A stretch of 64,000 nucleotides of DNA from assembly GCF_932526225.1 (NCBI RefSeq), contig NC_064035.1, forward strand, positions 12,654,566-12,718,565, written 5' to 3'. Origin of the DNA: Nematostella vectensis. Lineage: Eukaryota > Cnidaria > Anthozoa > Actiniaria > Edwardsiidae. Shown here piece by piece: positions 24,601 to 36,035 of this stretch (position 1 is the stretch's first letter; every line of letters begins with the position of its first letter). A program made the position numbers and the translations under genes. Under the pieces are notes generated by a model. That model had not been told where the DNA came from, searched no databases, and worked only from the letters and a program-made list of their open reading frames with translations.

Positions 24601-27600
24601 TGCACTCTTGATAAACAACATGCAGTTTATTCAAAGAGTCTTTTTGGTTTTTCCTTGTAGGTTTTCAGGATATTCAATATACAGTTAACACAAACCAAAT
24701 ATATGTATTGAGTGCCTTTCCATGTTTTCCATGTAGGGTTTCAGGGTATGTATAACCAAGCAGGAACACCACCCATGCCACTTGAGATGATGATGCAAAC
24801 ACAACAGAACATGGTAGTTCCAGATAATGGCCATCCAGTCCCCCAAGGTCAATACCCAAATTACCTTGAAGACCTAAGTATGACATTTAAAGGCTATGGT
24901 TATGATTACCAGCATACGTTTCTTTATTCTTGACATTCTGTAATTTTATATCAGTATTTTATTAAAGGAAAATGTGAATTATAGCATCACCTGCAAAAAC
25001 CGTGAACAGTAGTAATATGTCAGTGCCGTAGCAGGCCTTGAAATATATACCCCTTCTGTTCAATTGTTCTGTTCAACATGCCCCCAGTGCCCCACCCCCT
25101 TCTATGGCCCTGTGTTTATGAAATGTTTGTTTTGACAAATCATATGCTAGATTTGCAGTCTTGCATAACGTGTCTCATCAAGCCTCTGTGCCTGAATTCT
25201 CGTTTGTGATTATAAAAGACAAAAAACATCACACTTTTGCAGGTTGAGCTGTAAAACATTTTAAACCACATGGACACGTTTATACTTCTCTCACACATGT
25301 CTCAATCGGCAGGTGATCAAGTGAGTATGCAACAAATGCAGTCAAATCAGCCAATGGAGGCGTTACAGCATGAGAACATGATTCAGCAAAGACTTGCTGT
25401 TATGCAACAGATGGTATCTCAACAAGGAGCTATGGCGTCCCAGGAGGCTGCCATGGCATCTAGAATGATGAGCATGCAACAGCAGATGCAGGGTAAGCTT
25501 AGAAATGTCTGCAGTAAGGGCGTGGTTAGATGTTGGAATTAGGTGTAGGGGGGTTTTCTAGGCTTCTGGAAATAAAGAGTTTGGTTAGCAAAAGATGTAG
25601 GGGAAGATTCAAATAGCAGCAAATGTAAGGAGATATCTTGGCCCCTAGGGTAACAGCCAAGTAGCAGCAAATATAAGGAGATAATCTTGGCCTTTAGGAG
25701 AAGTGCCAAATAGCAGCAGATGTAAGAAGATTATCTTGGCCTTTAGGGGAAGAGCCAAATAGCAGCAGATGTAAGGAGATTATCTTGGCCTTTAGGGGAA
25801 GGGCCAAACAGCAGCAGATGTAAGGAGATTATCTTGGCCTTTAGGGAAAGGGCCAACAGCAGCAGATGTAATGAGATTATCTTGGCCTTTAGGTGAAGGG
25901 CCAACAGCAGCAGATGTAAGGAGATTATCTTGGCCTTTAGGGGAAGGGCCAACAGCAGCAGATGTAAGGAGATTATCTTGGCCTTTAGGGGAAGGGCCAA
26001 ACAGCAGCAGATGTAAGGAGATTATCTTGGCCTTTAGGGGAAGGGCCAAACAGCAGCAGATGTAAGGAGATTATCTTGGCCTTTAGGGGAAGGGCCAAAC
26101 AGCAGCAGATGTAAGGAGATTATCTTGGCCTTTAGGGGAAGGGCCAAACAGCAGCAGATGTAAGGAGATTATCTTGGCCTTTAGGGGAAGGGCCAAACAG
26201 CAGCAGATGTAAGGAGATTATCTTGGCCTTTAGGGGAAGGGCCAAACAGCAGCAGATGTAAGGAGATTATCTTGGCCTTTAGGTGAAGGGCCAACAGCAG
26301 CAGATGTAAGGAGATTATCTTGGCCTTTAGGGGAAGGGCCAACAGCAGCAGATGTAAGGAGATTATCTTGGCCTTTAGGGGAAGGGCCAAACAGCAGCAG
26401 ATGTAAGGAGATTATCTTGGCCTTTAGGGGAAGGGCCAAACAGCAGCAGATGTAAGGAGATTATCTTGGCCTTTAGGGGAAGGGCCAAACAGCAGCAGAT
26501 GTAAGGAGATTATCTTGGCCTTTAGGGGAAGGACCAAACAGCAGCAGATGTAAGGAGATTATCTTGGCCTTTAGGGGAAGAACCAAACAGCAGCAGATGT
26601 AAGGAGATTATCTTGGCCTTTAGGGGAAGGGCCAACAGCAGCAGATGTAAGATTATCTTGGCCTTTAGGGGAAGGGCCAAACAGCAGCAGATGTAAGGAG
26701 ATTATCTTGGCCTTTAGGGGAAGGGCCAAACAGCAGCAGATGTAAGGAGATTATCTTGGCCTTTAGGGAAAGGGCCAACAGCAGCAGATGTAAGGAGATT
26801 ATCTTGGCCTTTAGGGGAAGGGCCAAACAGCAGCAGATGTAAGGAGATTATCTTGGCCTTTAGGGAAAGGGCCAACAGCAGCAGATGTAAGGAGATTATC
26901 TTGGCCTTTAGGTGAAGGGCCAACAGCAGCAGATGTAAGAAGATTATCTTGGCCTTTAGGGGAAGGGCCAAACAGCAGCAGATGTAAGATTATCTTGGCC
27001 TTTAGGGGAAGGGCCAAACAGCAGTAGATGTAAGGAGATTATCTTGGCCTTTAGGGGAAGGGCCAAACAGCAGCAGATGTAAGGAGATTATCTTGGCCTT
27101 TAGGGGAAGGGCCAACAGCAGCAGATGTAAGGAGATTATCTTGGCCTTTAGGGGAAGGGCCAAACAGCAGCAGATGTAAGATTATCTTGGCCTTTAGGGG
27201 AAGGGCCAAACAGCAGTAGATGTAAGGAGATTATCTTGGCCTTTAGGGGAAGAACCAAACAGCAGCAGATGTAAGATTATCTTGGCCTTTAGGGGAAGGG
27301 CCAACAGCAGCAGATGTAAGATTATCTTGGCCTTTAGGGGAAGGGCCAAACAGCAGCAGATGTAAGGAGATTATCTTGGCCTTTAGGGAAAGGGCCAACA
27401 GCAGCAGATGTAAGGAGATTATCTTGGCCTTTAGGGGAAGGGCCAAACAGCAGCAGATGTAAGATTATCTTGGCCTTTAGGGGAAGGGCCAAACAGCAGT
27501 AAATGTAAGGAGATCATCTTGGCCTTTAGGTGAAGGGCCAACAGCAGCAGATGTAAGATTATCTTGGCCTTTAGGGGAAGGGCCAAACAGCAGCAGATGT

Positions 27601-30230
27601 AAGGAGATTATCTTGGCCTTTAGGGAAAGGGCCAACAGCAGCAGATGTAAGGAGATTATCTTGGCCTTTAGGGGAAGGGCCAAACAGCAGCAGATGTAAG
27701 ATTATCTTGGCCTTTAGGGGAAGGGCCAAACAGCAGTAGATGTAAGGAGATTATCTTGGCCTTTAGGGGAAGGGCCAAACAGCAGCAGATGTAAGATTAT
27801 CTTGGCCTTTAGGGGAAGGGCCAAACAGCAGCAGATGTAAGATTATCTTGGCCTTTAGGGGAAGGGCCAAACAGCAGCAGATGTAAGAAGATTATCTTGG
27901 CCTTTAGGGGAAGGGCCAAACAGCAGCAGATGTAAGGAGATTATCTTGGCCTTTAGGGGAAGGGCCAAACAGCAGCAGATGTAAGATTATCTTGGCCTTT
28001 AGGGGAAGGGCCAAACAGCAGCAGATGTAAGATTATCTTGGCCTTTAGGGGAAGGGCCAAACAGCAGCAGATGTAAGGAGATTATCTTGGCCTTTAGGGG
28101 AAGGGCCAACAGCAGCAGATGTAAGATTATCTTGGCCTTTAGGGGAAGGGCCAAACAGCAGCAGATGTAAGGAGATTATCTTGGCCTTTAGGGGAAGGGC
28201 CAAACAGCAGCAGATGTAAGGAGATTATCTTGGCCTTTAGGGGAAGGGCCAACAGCAGCAGATGTAAGGAGATTATCTTGGCCTTTAGGGGAAGGGCCAA
28301 ACAGCAGCAGATGTAAGATTATCTTGGCCTTTAGGGGAAGGGCCAAACAGCAGTAAATGTAAGGAGATCATCTTGGCCTTTAGGTGAAGGGCCAACAGCA
28401 GCAGATGTAAGATTATCTTGGCCTTTAGGGGAAGGGCCAAACAGCAGTAAATGTAAGGAGATCATCTTGGCCTTTAGGTGAAGGGCCAACAGCAGCAGAT
28501 GTAAGATTATCTTGGCCTTTATGGGAAGGGCCAAACAGCAGCAGATGTAAGGAGATTATCTTGGCCTTTAGGGGAAGAACCAAACAGCAGCAGATGTAAG
28601 GAGATTATCTTGGCCTTTAGGGGAAGGGCCAAACAGCAGCAGATGTAAGATTATCTTGGCCTTTAGGGGAAGGGCCAAACAGCAGCAGATGTAAGGAGAT
28701 TATCTTGGCCTTTAGGGGAAGGACCAAACCGCAGTAGATGTAAGGAGATTATCTTGGCCTTTAGGGGAAGGGCCAACAGCAGCAGATGTAAGGAGATTAT
28801 CTTGGCCTTTAGGGGAAGGGCCAAACAGCAGCAGATGTAAGGAGATTATCTTGGCCTTTAGGGGAAGGGCCAAACAGCAGCAGATGTAAGGAGATTATCT
28901 TGGGCTTTAGGTGAAGGGCCAACAGCAGCAGATGTAAGGAGATTATCTTGGCCTTTAGGGGAAGGGCCAAACAGCAGCAGATGTAAGATTATCTTGGACT
29001 TTAGGGGAAGGGCCAAATAGCAGCAGATGTAAGGAGATAAGGATTTTACAGCAGACATAAAGGGATCTTCTTTGCGTGGAGGATAGGCGGCATTTAAAGT
29101 AGATTAGTGCATTGTGTTGACAGCTGTTTTCTGTTGTAGGAATGATGACTCCCATGACCCAGGGGAACATGGGTATCAGCTCTGCGGGTATGACAACCAT
29201 GCCCATGCAGCCCCATCACCCTAGCTACACCTCACCACAAGGTTATCCTGGCCAAACCATGATGTTCCCAAATCCACAGTAAGTACTGCGTGCAACAGCT
29301 CTTGTTTAAGGCTCAAGGTTAGCGAGGAAACCAAGGCATTTGTGAACCAGACTCAAAATGTCTGTTGCAGAAACGCAAGCACATGAGATCGCCAGCAAAA
29401 GGTTATGTTTCTTTGGACTGTCGATCAAAGCTTTCGTTGTCCTTTGTGATGAAAATATGAACTATATCTTTAATCCAGTCGCACAAGCTGGCCTTGGGAA
29501 ATAACTTTGAGCCCTGTTGCTTCTCTAAGCAAGAGGTTTCATAGAATTGTTTGGCTCATCCATTGCCATCTCAGTCAGAAATGAATAATAATAAAAAAAA
29601 ATACATTCATTTAATGCTGGTTTCCTGTGGAAAATGACACTCGCCTCTCCTAAAGTCTCCCAAATCCTTTGTAACACTTAACCCAGAAGCCGAGGCTAGA
29701 ATTCCCTTTTCTTTTCTTTTTACGACTCAGATACCTATGTGAAGGATAAATAAATCAGCTATTTGCTGGGATGTTTATTTTGTACTGACTTGTGTTATTG
29801 TTTACCAGCTTTCCGATGATGGGGATGGGAATGAACCCCTTTATGGCCCAACAGGTAAGGATGTCTTATACAAATTTTCTTCTCTCCCCCACCCCCCACC
29901 CAAAAGAAAATATAACAAATGAATTATCAGCTCATACAACATTTTAAGATCAGCATTCACTTTCACTGTTTCCAGAGATCGCCATTTTTTTCTTAAAAGC
30001 ACCTTCAAGTTTATAAGCACAAAGGTTGTTGTCGGAGCATACGCTTGATCAAGTTGCATCCTCTGTTTCAGATGTACGGAGGAATGCCTGGCGGAGCGCC
30101 ATACTTCCCCCAACAGAGCACTAATGGGATGGCCGCCCAGCAGCCGTTAGGAGAGCAGGAGGACTCTGGTCCAGTCAGACGCAGGCCAAATGCCGCAATA
30201 CCAATTAAACCGCCGCCGGTGAGCAGTTGA
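15664..30230 (+). CDS. CASC3: CASC3 / MLN51 / Barentsz exon junction complex core protein
   Basis: CASC3 clamps onto eIF4A3 in the exon junction complex and acts in mRNA localisation and nonsense-mediated decay. Sixteen exons join with matching phases: 15664-15723, 16433-16541, 18761-19149, 19477-19548, 20672-20781, 21075-21180, 21544-22262, 23016-23173, 23267-23310, 23717-23756, 24009-24170, 24737-24877, 25313-25492, 29140-29278, 29809-29854 and 30072-30230, giving 877 residues (human 703). The Btz/SELOR domain lies at about residues 211-282, with PAFVPRRDTFWTHDDRW and KWLHDRYVEEEQAPK. Exon 3 encodes four acidic repeats of about 22 residues (VDLP...GDEDDG...EED). Exon 7 encodes about 240 residues rich in Arg, Glu, Asp and Asn. 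The C-terminal half is Met/Gln/Pro-rich and ends RRRPNAAIPIKPPP. The exon 12 donor at 24878 is my choice; reading through would stop at 24933. A GTGAGC after the last PPP (30219) could be a donor to a further exon. Confidence 0.92.
16874..18716. mobile_element. foldback-type element with long inverted arms in CASC3 intron 2
   Basis: The left arm (about 16874-17158) and right arm (about 18406-18716) are inverted copies of each other, about 280 and 310 bp, with only scattered differences. Between them is unique DNA plus four to five diverged tandem copies of a 131-139 bp unit at about 17478-18010 (each with a TTTTGAACA...GGAAGCCAT start and an AAAACTGCTAG end). The right end lies about 45 bp before the acceptor of CASC3 exon 3. 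A truncated copy of another MITE sits inside at about 18088-18290. Confidence 0.75.
18302..18560 (-). pseudogene. decayed THAP-like zinc-finger segment in the right arm
   Basis: One minus-strand frame reads GTCRNKSRFLQL, a stop, then FFHFSMREKKNRK ... FIQVWQVSDICSFHF and on to a GTAAGT donor after GQAR. The spacing of the first Cys to the C-x2-H-F pair (about 56) and the W before ICSFHF match a THAP zinc finger. The segment has an in-frame stop and lacks a clear second N-terminal Cys. THAP domains occur in P-element-type transposases, so this may be a relic of one. The left arm holds a second, also broken copy on the plus strand. Confidence 0.4.
19855..19945 (-). mobile_element. tRNA-like SINE head
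   Basis: On the minus strand GTCATGAGCAAAGTGACTGG followed about 40 bp later by GGGGTTTGAATTCC resembles A and B boxes of a Leu/Ser-type tRNA. It is in CASC3 intron 4 and is probably a retroposon head, not a functional tRNA. Confidence 0.45.
20200..20376. mobile_element. MITE with CAGGGTTCAAAATA ends
   Basis: CAGGGTTCAAAATA at the left and ATTATTTTGAACCCTG at the right are inverted. A second small palindrome (CAGCCAGCTGCCAG...TAGCTGGCTG) lies inside. It is in CASC3 intron 4. Confidence 0.7.
22455..22630. mobile_element. short MITE, CCAGGGCTG ends
   Basis: TATCCAGGGCTG and TTCAGCCCTGAATA mark imperfect inverted ends of a 170-bp segment in CASC3 intron 7. Confidence 0.5.
22711..22784. repeat. 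near-perfect 70-bp palindrome
   Basis: AGAATACACCAAAAACTGGA and its complement meet around GCCAGGC, with arms of about 32 bp. Flanking copies of GAATAAGAACTTCT (22701 and 22829) suggest it is part of a larger element. Confidence 0.8.
25605..29045. repeat. minisatellite, about 70 units of 43-49 bp, CASC3 intron 13
   Basis: The unit is about 49 bp, with length variants of 48 (one A lost) and 43-44 (GGAGA lost after TGTAA). Each unit contains AGCAGCAGATGTAA, then TTATCTTGGCCTTTAGGGG and AAGGGCCAA. TTGGCC and GGCCAA form an inverted pair, so each copy could make a short hairpin. The edges (25605-25740 and 29000-29045) are more diverged than the centre. Open frames across it on the minus strand are by-products of the repeat. 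Confidence 0.95.
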
Positions 30231-30545
30231 TTACAACTTGATGGTGTAGCAGCATACTTCAGCATACAGATCTAGTAAGATTTTATAATTTTGGAGTTTT
30301 CTGAAGGAGTCGTTGAGCCAAAGAGCGTGTAATTCAATGATATCCGGATATCGCAAATCGACGTATACGCGCTTGCGTTAAACCACGTACCCACGTGTAC
30401 CCACGTGTACCCACGTACACGTGTTTGCCTCTTTTGTGCGTGAACTAGAAAACCGCAAATGAAGAAAAAAACATGAGAGACGGTTGATTTACTTCGGCTT
30501 TTGCTTATGTTGCGCCCTGCTCACCCACACAACTATCTTACTTCT

Positions 30546-30878
30546 TCTTAAGGACAGTGCTGAATAACATATGCGCATGCGCGTGTTCTGGCGAAAACAA
30601 ACAAAATCTCAGTGTTGAATCGTTCGAGTAAAGGCTGACTTCGGTCGCTGATTTGACTAACTGTACAGCATTAAAACCATACTGTACAAAAGATGACAGA
30701 TTTGTGTGATAATGGAGAGTAATAAAGAAAATTATAGCCTTAGGTTTGGTCTAGTTTTCTTAGCATCCGCCAAAATGTGACAGTTCGCCGGTAAAAAGCC
30801 GCCATTTCAAAACAAAAATGCTGGTTTAACCGCGCGGTACTGGAACTAGTCTTGCGTTTTTCAGCACTGTCCTTCTTA
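30546..30878. mobile_element. MITE with AGGACAGTGCTGAA ends and target duplication
   Basis: Inverted ends AGGACAGTGCTGAA (30551) and TTCAGCACTGTCCT (to 30873) enclose 323 bp. TCTTA occurs directly outside both ends (30546-30550 and 30874-30878), a probable 5-bp target duplication. It contains an AATAAA at 30721 that could serve CASC3 transcripts. Confidence 0.75.
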
Positions 30879-31029
30879 TGGCATTGTGTGAATCGGCCCT
30901 AAAGGGTACGTTACCTTTTTCAGGAGGTACAGTAGAAGTATTTGAAAGACGACCAATCTTATGTGTTCTCCAATCACGACTGATGCGTCCATACATGGAA
31001 AACCGACAGTCAAGCACCCGAGTATGGAG

Positions 31030-31985
31030 ACTCATCGATGAATTAACACACAAGGCCCCACTAGACTACAGTCGAGCACCTCGGTATGGTGACCCATCGA
31101 TTAATACACAACACATGGTCCCACTAGACTACAGTCAAGCACCTCGGTATTGTGACCAATCGATGAATACACAACACATGGTCCCACTAGATTACAGTCA
31201 AGCACCTCGGTATTGTGACCAATGGATGAACTAAGACCACATGGCCCCACTAGACTACAGTCAAGCACCTCGGTATTGTGACCCATCGATGAACACATAA
31301 CACATGGTCCCACTAGACTACAGTCAAGCACCCCGGTATTGTGACCAATGAATGAACTAAGACCACATGGCCCCACTAGACTACAGTCAAGCACCTCGGT
31401 ATTGTGACCAATGGATGAACTAAGACCACATGGCCCCACTAGACTACAGTCAAGCACCTCGGTATTGTGACCAATGGATGAACTAAGACCACATGGCCCC
31501 ACTAGACTAGAGTCAAGCACCTCGGTATTGTGACCAATCGATGAATACACAACACATGGTCCCACTAGATTACAGTCAAGCACCTCGGTATTGTGACCAA
31601 TGGATGAACTAAGACCACATGGCCCCACTAGACTACAGTCATGCACCTCGGTATTGTGACCAATGGATGAACTAAGACCACATGGCCCCACTAGACTACA
31701 GTCAAGCACCTCGGTATTGTGACCAATGGATGAACTAAGACCACATGGCCCCACTAGACTACAGTCAAGCACCTCGGTATTGTGACCAATGGATGAACTA
31801 AGACCACATGGCCCCACTAGACTACAGTCAAGCACCTCGGTATTGTGACCAATGGATGAACTAAGACCACATGGCCCCACTAGACTACAGTCAAGCACCT
31901 CGGTATTGTGACCAATGGATGAACTAAGACCACATGGCCCCACTAGACTACAGTCAATCACCTCGGTATTGTGACCCATAGATGA
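31030..31985. repeat. 63-bp minisatellite, about 15 units, 3' of CASC3
   Basis: Tandem units of 63 bp (a few shorter or changed) with core ACTAGACTACAGTCAAGCAC and CTCGGTATTGTGACCAAT. Because 63 is 21 codons, one minus-strand frame stays open for 292 codons (31979-31101), repeating a Cys-containing unit (GHNTEVLDCSLVGPCG...). The plus strand is full of stops. No promoter, homology or splice context supports a gene. Confidence 0.95.
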
Positions 31986-32987
31986 ACTAGCATTGCATTA
32001 TGGTCTGGATAAATGGGACATTCTAACTACTGGAGCGAGTTATTACAGCAGGTTCACCAAGCATGGCTTTTTTTGGATTTTATTGTCGTCCTTATACAAT
32101 ATGTCAAGCTAGATTCATAATAGCCTGCGTTGCGACGTTATGATTTATTTTGCTACTTTCGTTGCTCTTTTCTTTTCGCCATTTTGCAGGCTACATTAGA
32201 TAAGACATCATAGAAGCCCATTATTTTTGAATAGTTTTTAAGCCAAGATTTTTTTTTAACTTTTAAAAACATTGTGGCTCAGAGCTTTTGAGACGACTGA
32301 TTACATACAAAGCCTGGGCTGAGCTTAGTGTGTAAGGGGGGCATTTTACTTACTTTATAACACTTTATTTTCGCGTAATTTTACTGTAATTTCGCTCGTC
32401 GCGAATTTCGCGATTTTTAAAAATTCTTGCGAATTACAAGAAATTGTATGAAATATCTCAAAATCGCGGAAATTAAGTGTTATAACGTAGCTTTAGAAAG
32501 GAGGTTGTTCTCTGAGTAAGCAAAACATCTTTCTTTTTGTAATGTACCTATAGAAGTCGTCTTGATTTTTTAAAAGGGTTTAAATAGTATTCATAAAAGT
32601 GAGAGTAGCGTATCCCCCTCCCCCTTCGATATGTTTGGTCTGACCTCCCTAAGCAATAAACTTCTCTGAATAAACATCATTGCAAGTTGACCAACAGGCT
32701 ATGGGATACTGCGTAATTTTTCATGAAATATTTATTGAATATGAAATTGTTATAGGGGATAGTGTTCCAAGTTACCAGAAACTTAGTCTATTATTATAAA
32801 TCGTGTTATATTAGTCCAACAACTTTTTTCGATATCATCGGGTGACCTGTGTATTCGCTCCTGTACGCCACCTTGTTTTTTTTTATTATTATTTCATTTC
32901 AATGACTCCAGGAATGATTTCTAAAAAGAAAACATAAAATCGAATTGTTGGAGTCTGGTTTCTTTTGTTCTGTTTGTGTATGATAGG

Positions 32988-33082
32988 AGTGGTTTTCAAA
33001 AACAATTGAAATACTTTTTAGTTAATTTACTACTAATACACTGTAATGTCTTTGTTATCTTTTGCACGGGATTTTGAAAACT
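32988..33082. mobile_element. 105-bp MITE, GAGTGGTTTT ends, copy 2
   Basis: Same element as at 13986-14091, about 85-90 percent alike by eye; the right end is shortened after GAAAACTCT. Confidence 0.75.
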
Positions 33083-33237
33083 CTATATTTGTTACATCTA
33101 AAAGATGGTGATGCTGTATTTGTGAAGTAGAATAAAATGGCGCGTTTTGCATTATACGACGTTCGTGTGATTTATCCGGAAGAAAAAAAAAACTCTTATG
33201 TCATCCCATACCATCACTCGCTGGTGAGTAAACAAAC

Positions 33238-33492
33238 ATAGGGGCGGATCCAGAAGTTTAAAAAGGGGGGGCCGAAGCAAAAGTTTCAAGAGAGGGGGGG
33301 ATCGTTAAGTAGCAAGTTCTTCAGGGTAAAAGTAATAGAGATGTTCGTCGGGAAATTCGAAAAATACCCCTAAAAAAATACCTGCAAAATTAAAATTGTT
33401 GCCCTAAAAAATACCCCAGAAGCCATAAAGAATACCAATTCTAAGAGAAAAGCCTAGTATTTTCCTTAATACCCCCCCCCCCCCCCCCCCGT
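33238..33492. mobile_element. GGGGCGGATCCAG element, one end
   Basis: AGGGGCGGATCCAG followed by a G-rich stretch, then AATACC-type short repeats and a long C run at about 33472. It resembles the left part of the element at 43026-43262. Confidence 0.55.
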
Positions 33493-33734
33493 TTTGGGGG
33501 AGTTTTGGGTTTGTGCAGGTTGTTATTTAGCGCGCGGCATTTGCATGTTTTAGCAGCTAAATGGCTTTCCTGCTATCAGCAGACGTTTACTGTTCAGAAA
33601 GCTCTTGTGCACTTAGTTTAGGGGGAGATTTCGTGCTCCACGCGGTAGAAGAGGTAAAAATTCTCGACACTCGCGTACGCAAAAAACATAACACAAAGTG
33701 TGAGCTTGGGATCCCTGTGTGAGCAGTGGAGGAA

Positions 33735-33758
33735 AACACAAGATGGCGTCCTGAGATC
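33735..33758 (+). promoter_or_regulatory. YY1-like motif and three-codon upstream ORF before RBBP9
   Basis: AAGATGGCGTCC sits 15-20 bp before the RBBP9 start. Its ATG at 33743 reads M-A-S-stop and ends at 33754, four bases before the true ATG. Such a minimal upstream ORF could tune initiation. Confidence 0.45.
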
Positions 33759-35721
<1,963 letters not shown>

Positions 35722-36035
35722 GCATTGGTATATGTAGAATGATAAAATAAATCATGATAACAAAATAAAATCCATTTACTTTTCTGATTTTGTTTATTTT
35801 ACATGTCTTTCTTAAAAAGAACCTAGACTGCTATCCAGCTATTACTTGGGGTTATACATTATATGATGTGTGCAAATCCAGTGTTCCTGTGTTGTGCAAA
35901 GAATAATTAACACTAGATCAGCTTTCAGAACCTCATCCTTCACATGTTTGAAAACCAAAACCATTTAAGAATAACAACAAAGAACCATTTTCTTGAGTTA
36001 TTGGTGAGACATATTACCTTATCAAAAAAACAAAC

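Larger units (their letters stand above)
30231..33742. other. intergenic gap, CASC3 to RBBP9
   Basis: No coding exon is supported. Contents are a CACGTG-rich run at 30380-30422, a MITE at 30546, the 63-bp minisatellite, a MITE at 32988 and a repeat fragment at 33238. The CASC3 3' untranslated region probably covers the first part. Confidence 0.6.

Noticed and set aside
25605-29045. CRISPR-like array
   Set aside because: The units are contiguous with no unique spacers, and the setting is a eukaryotic intron.
25743-29058. Many overlapping minus-strand frames of 66-85 codons (MALPLKAKIIS...)
   Set aside because: They arise from the 49-bp minisatellite; the unit is not a multiple of three and the frames cycle through the same words.
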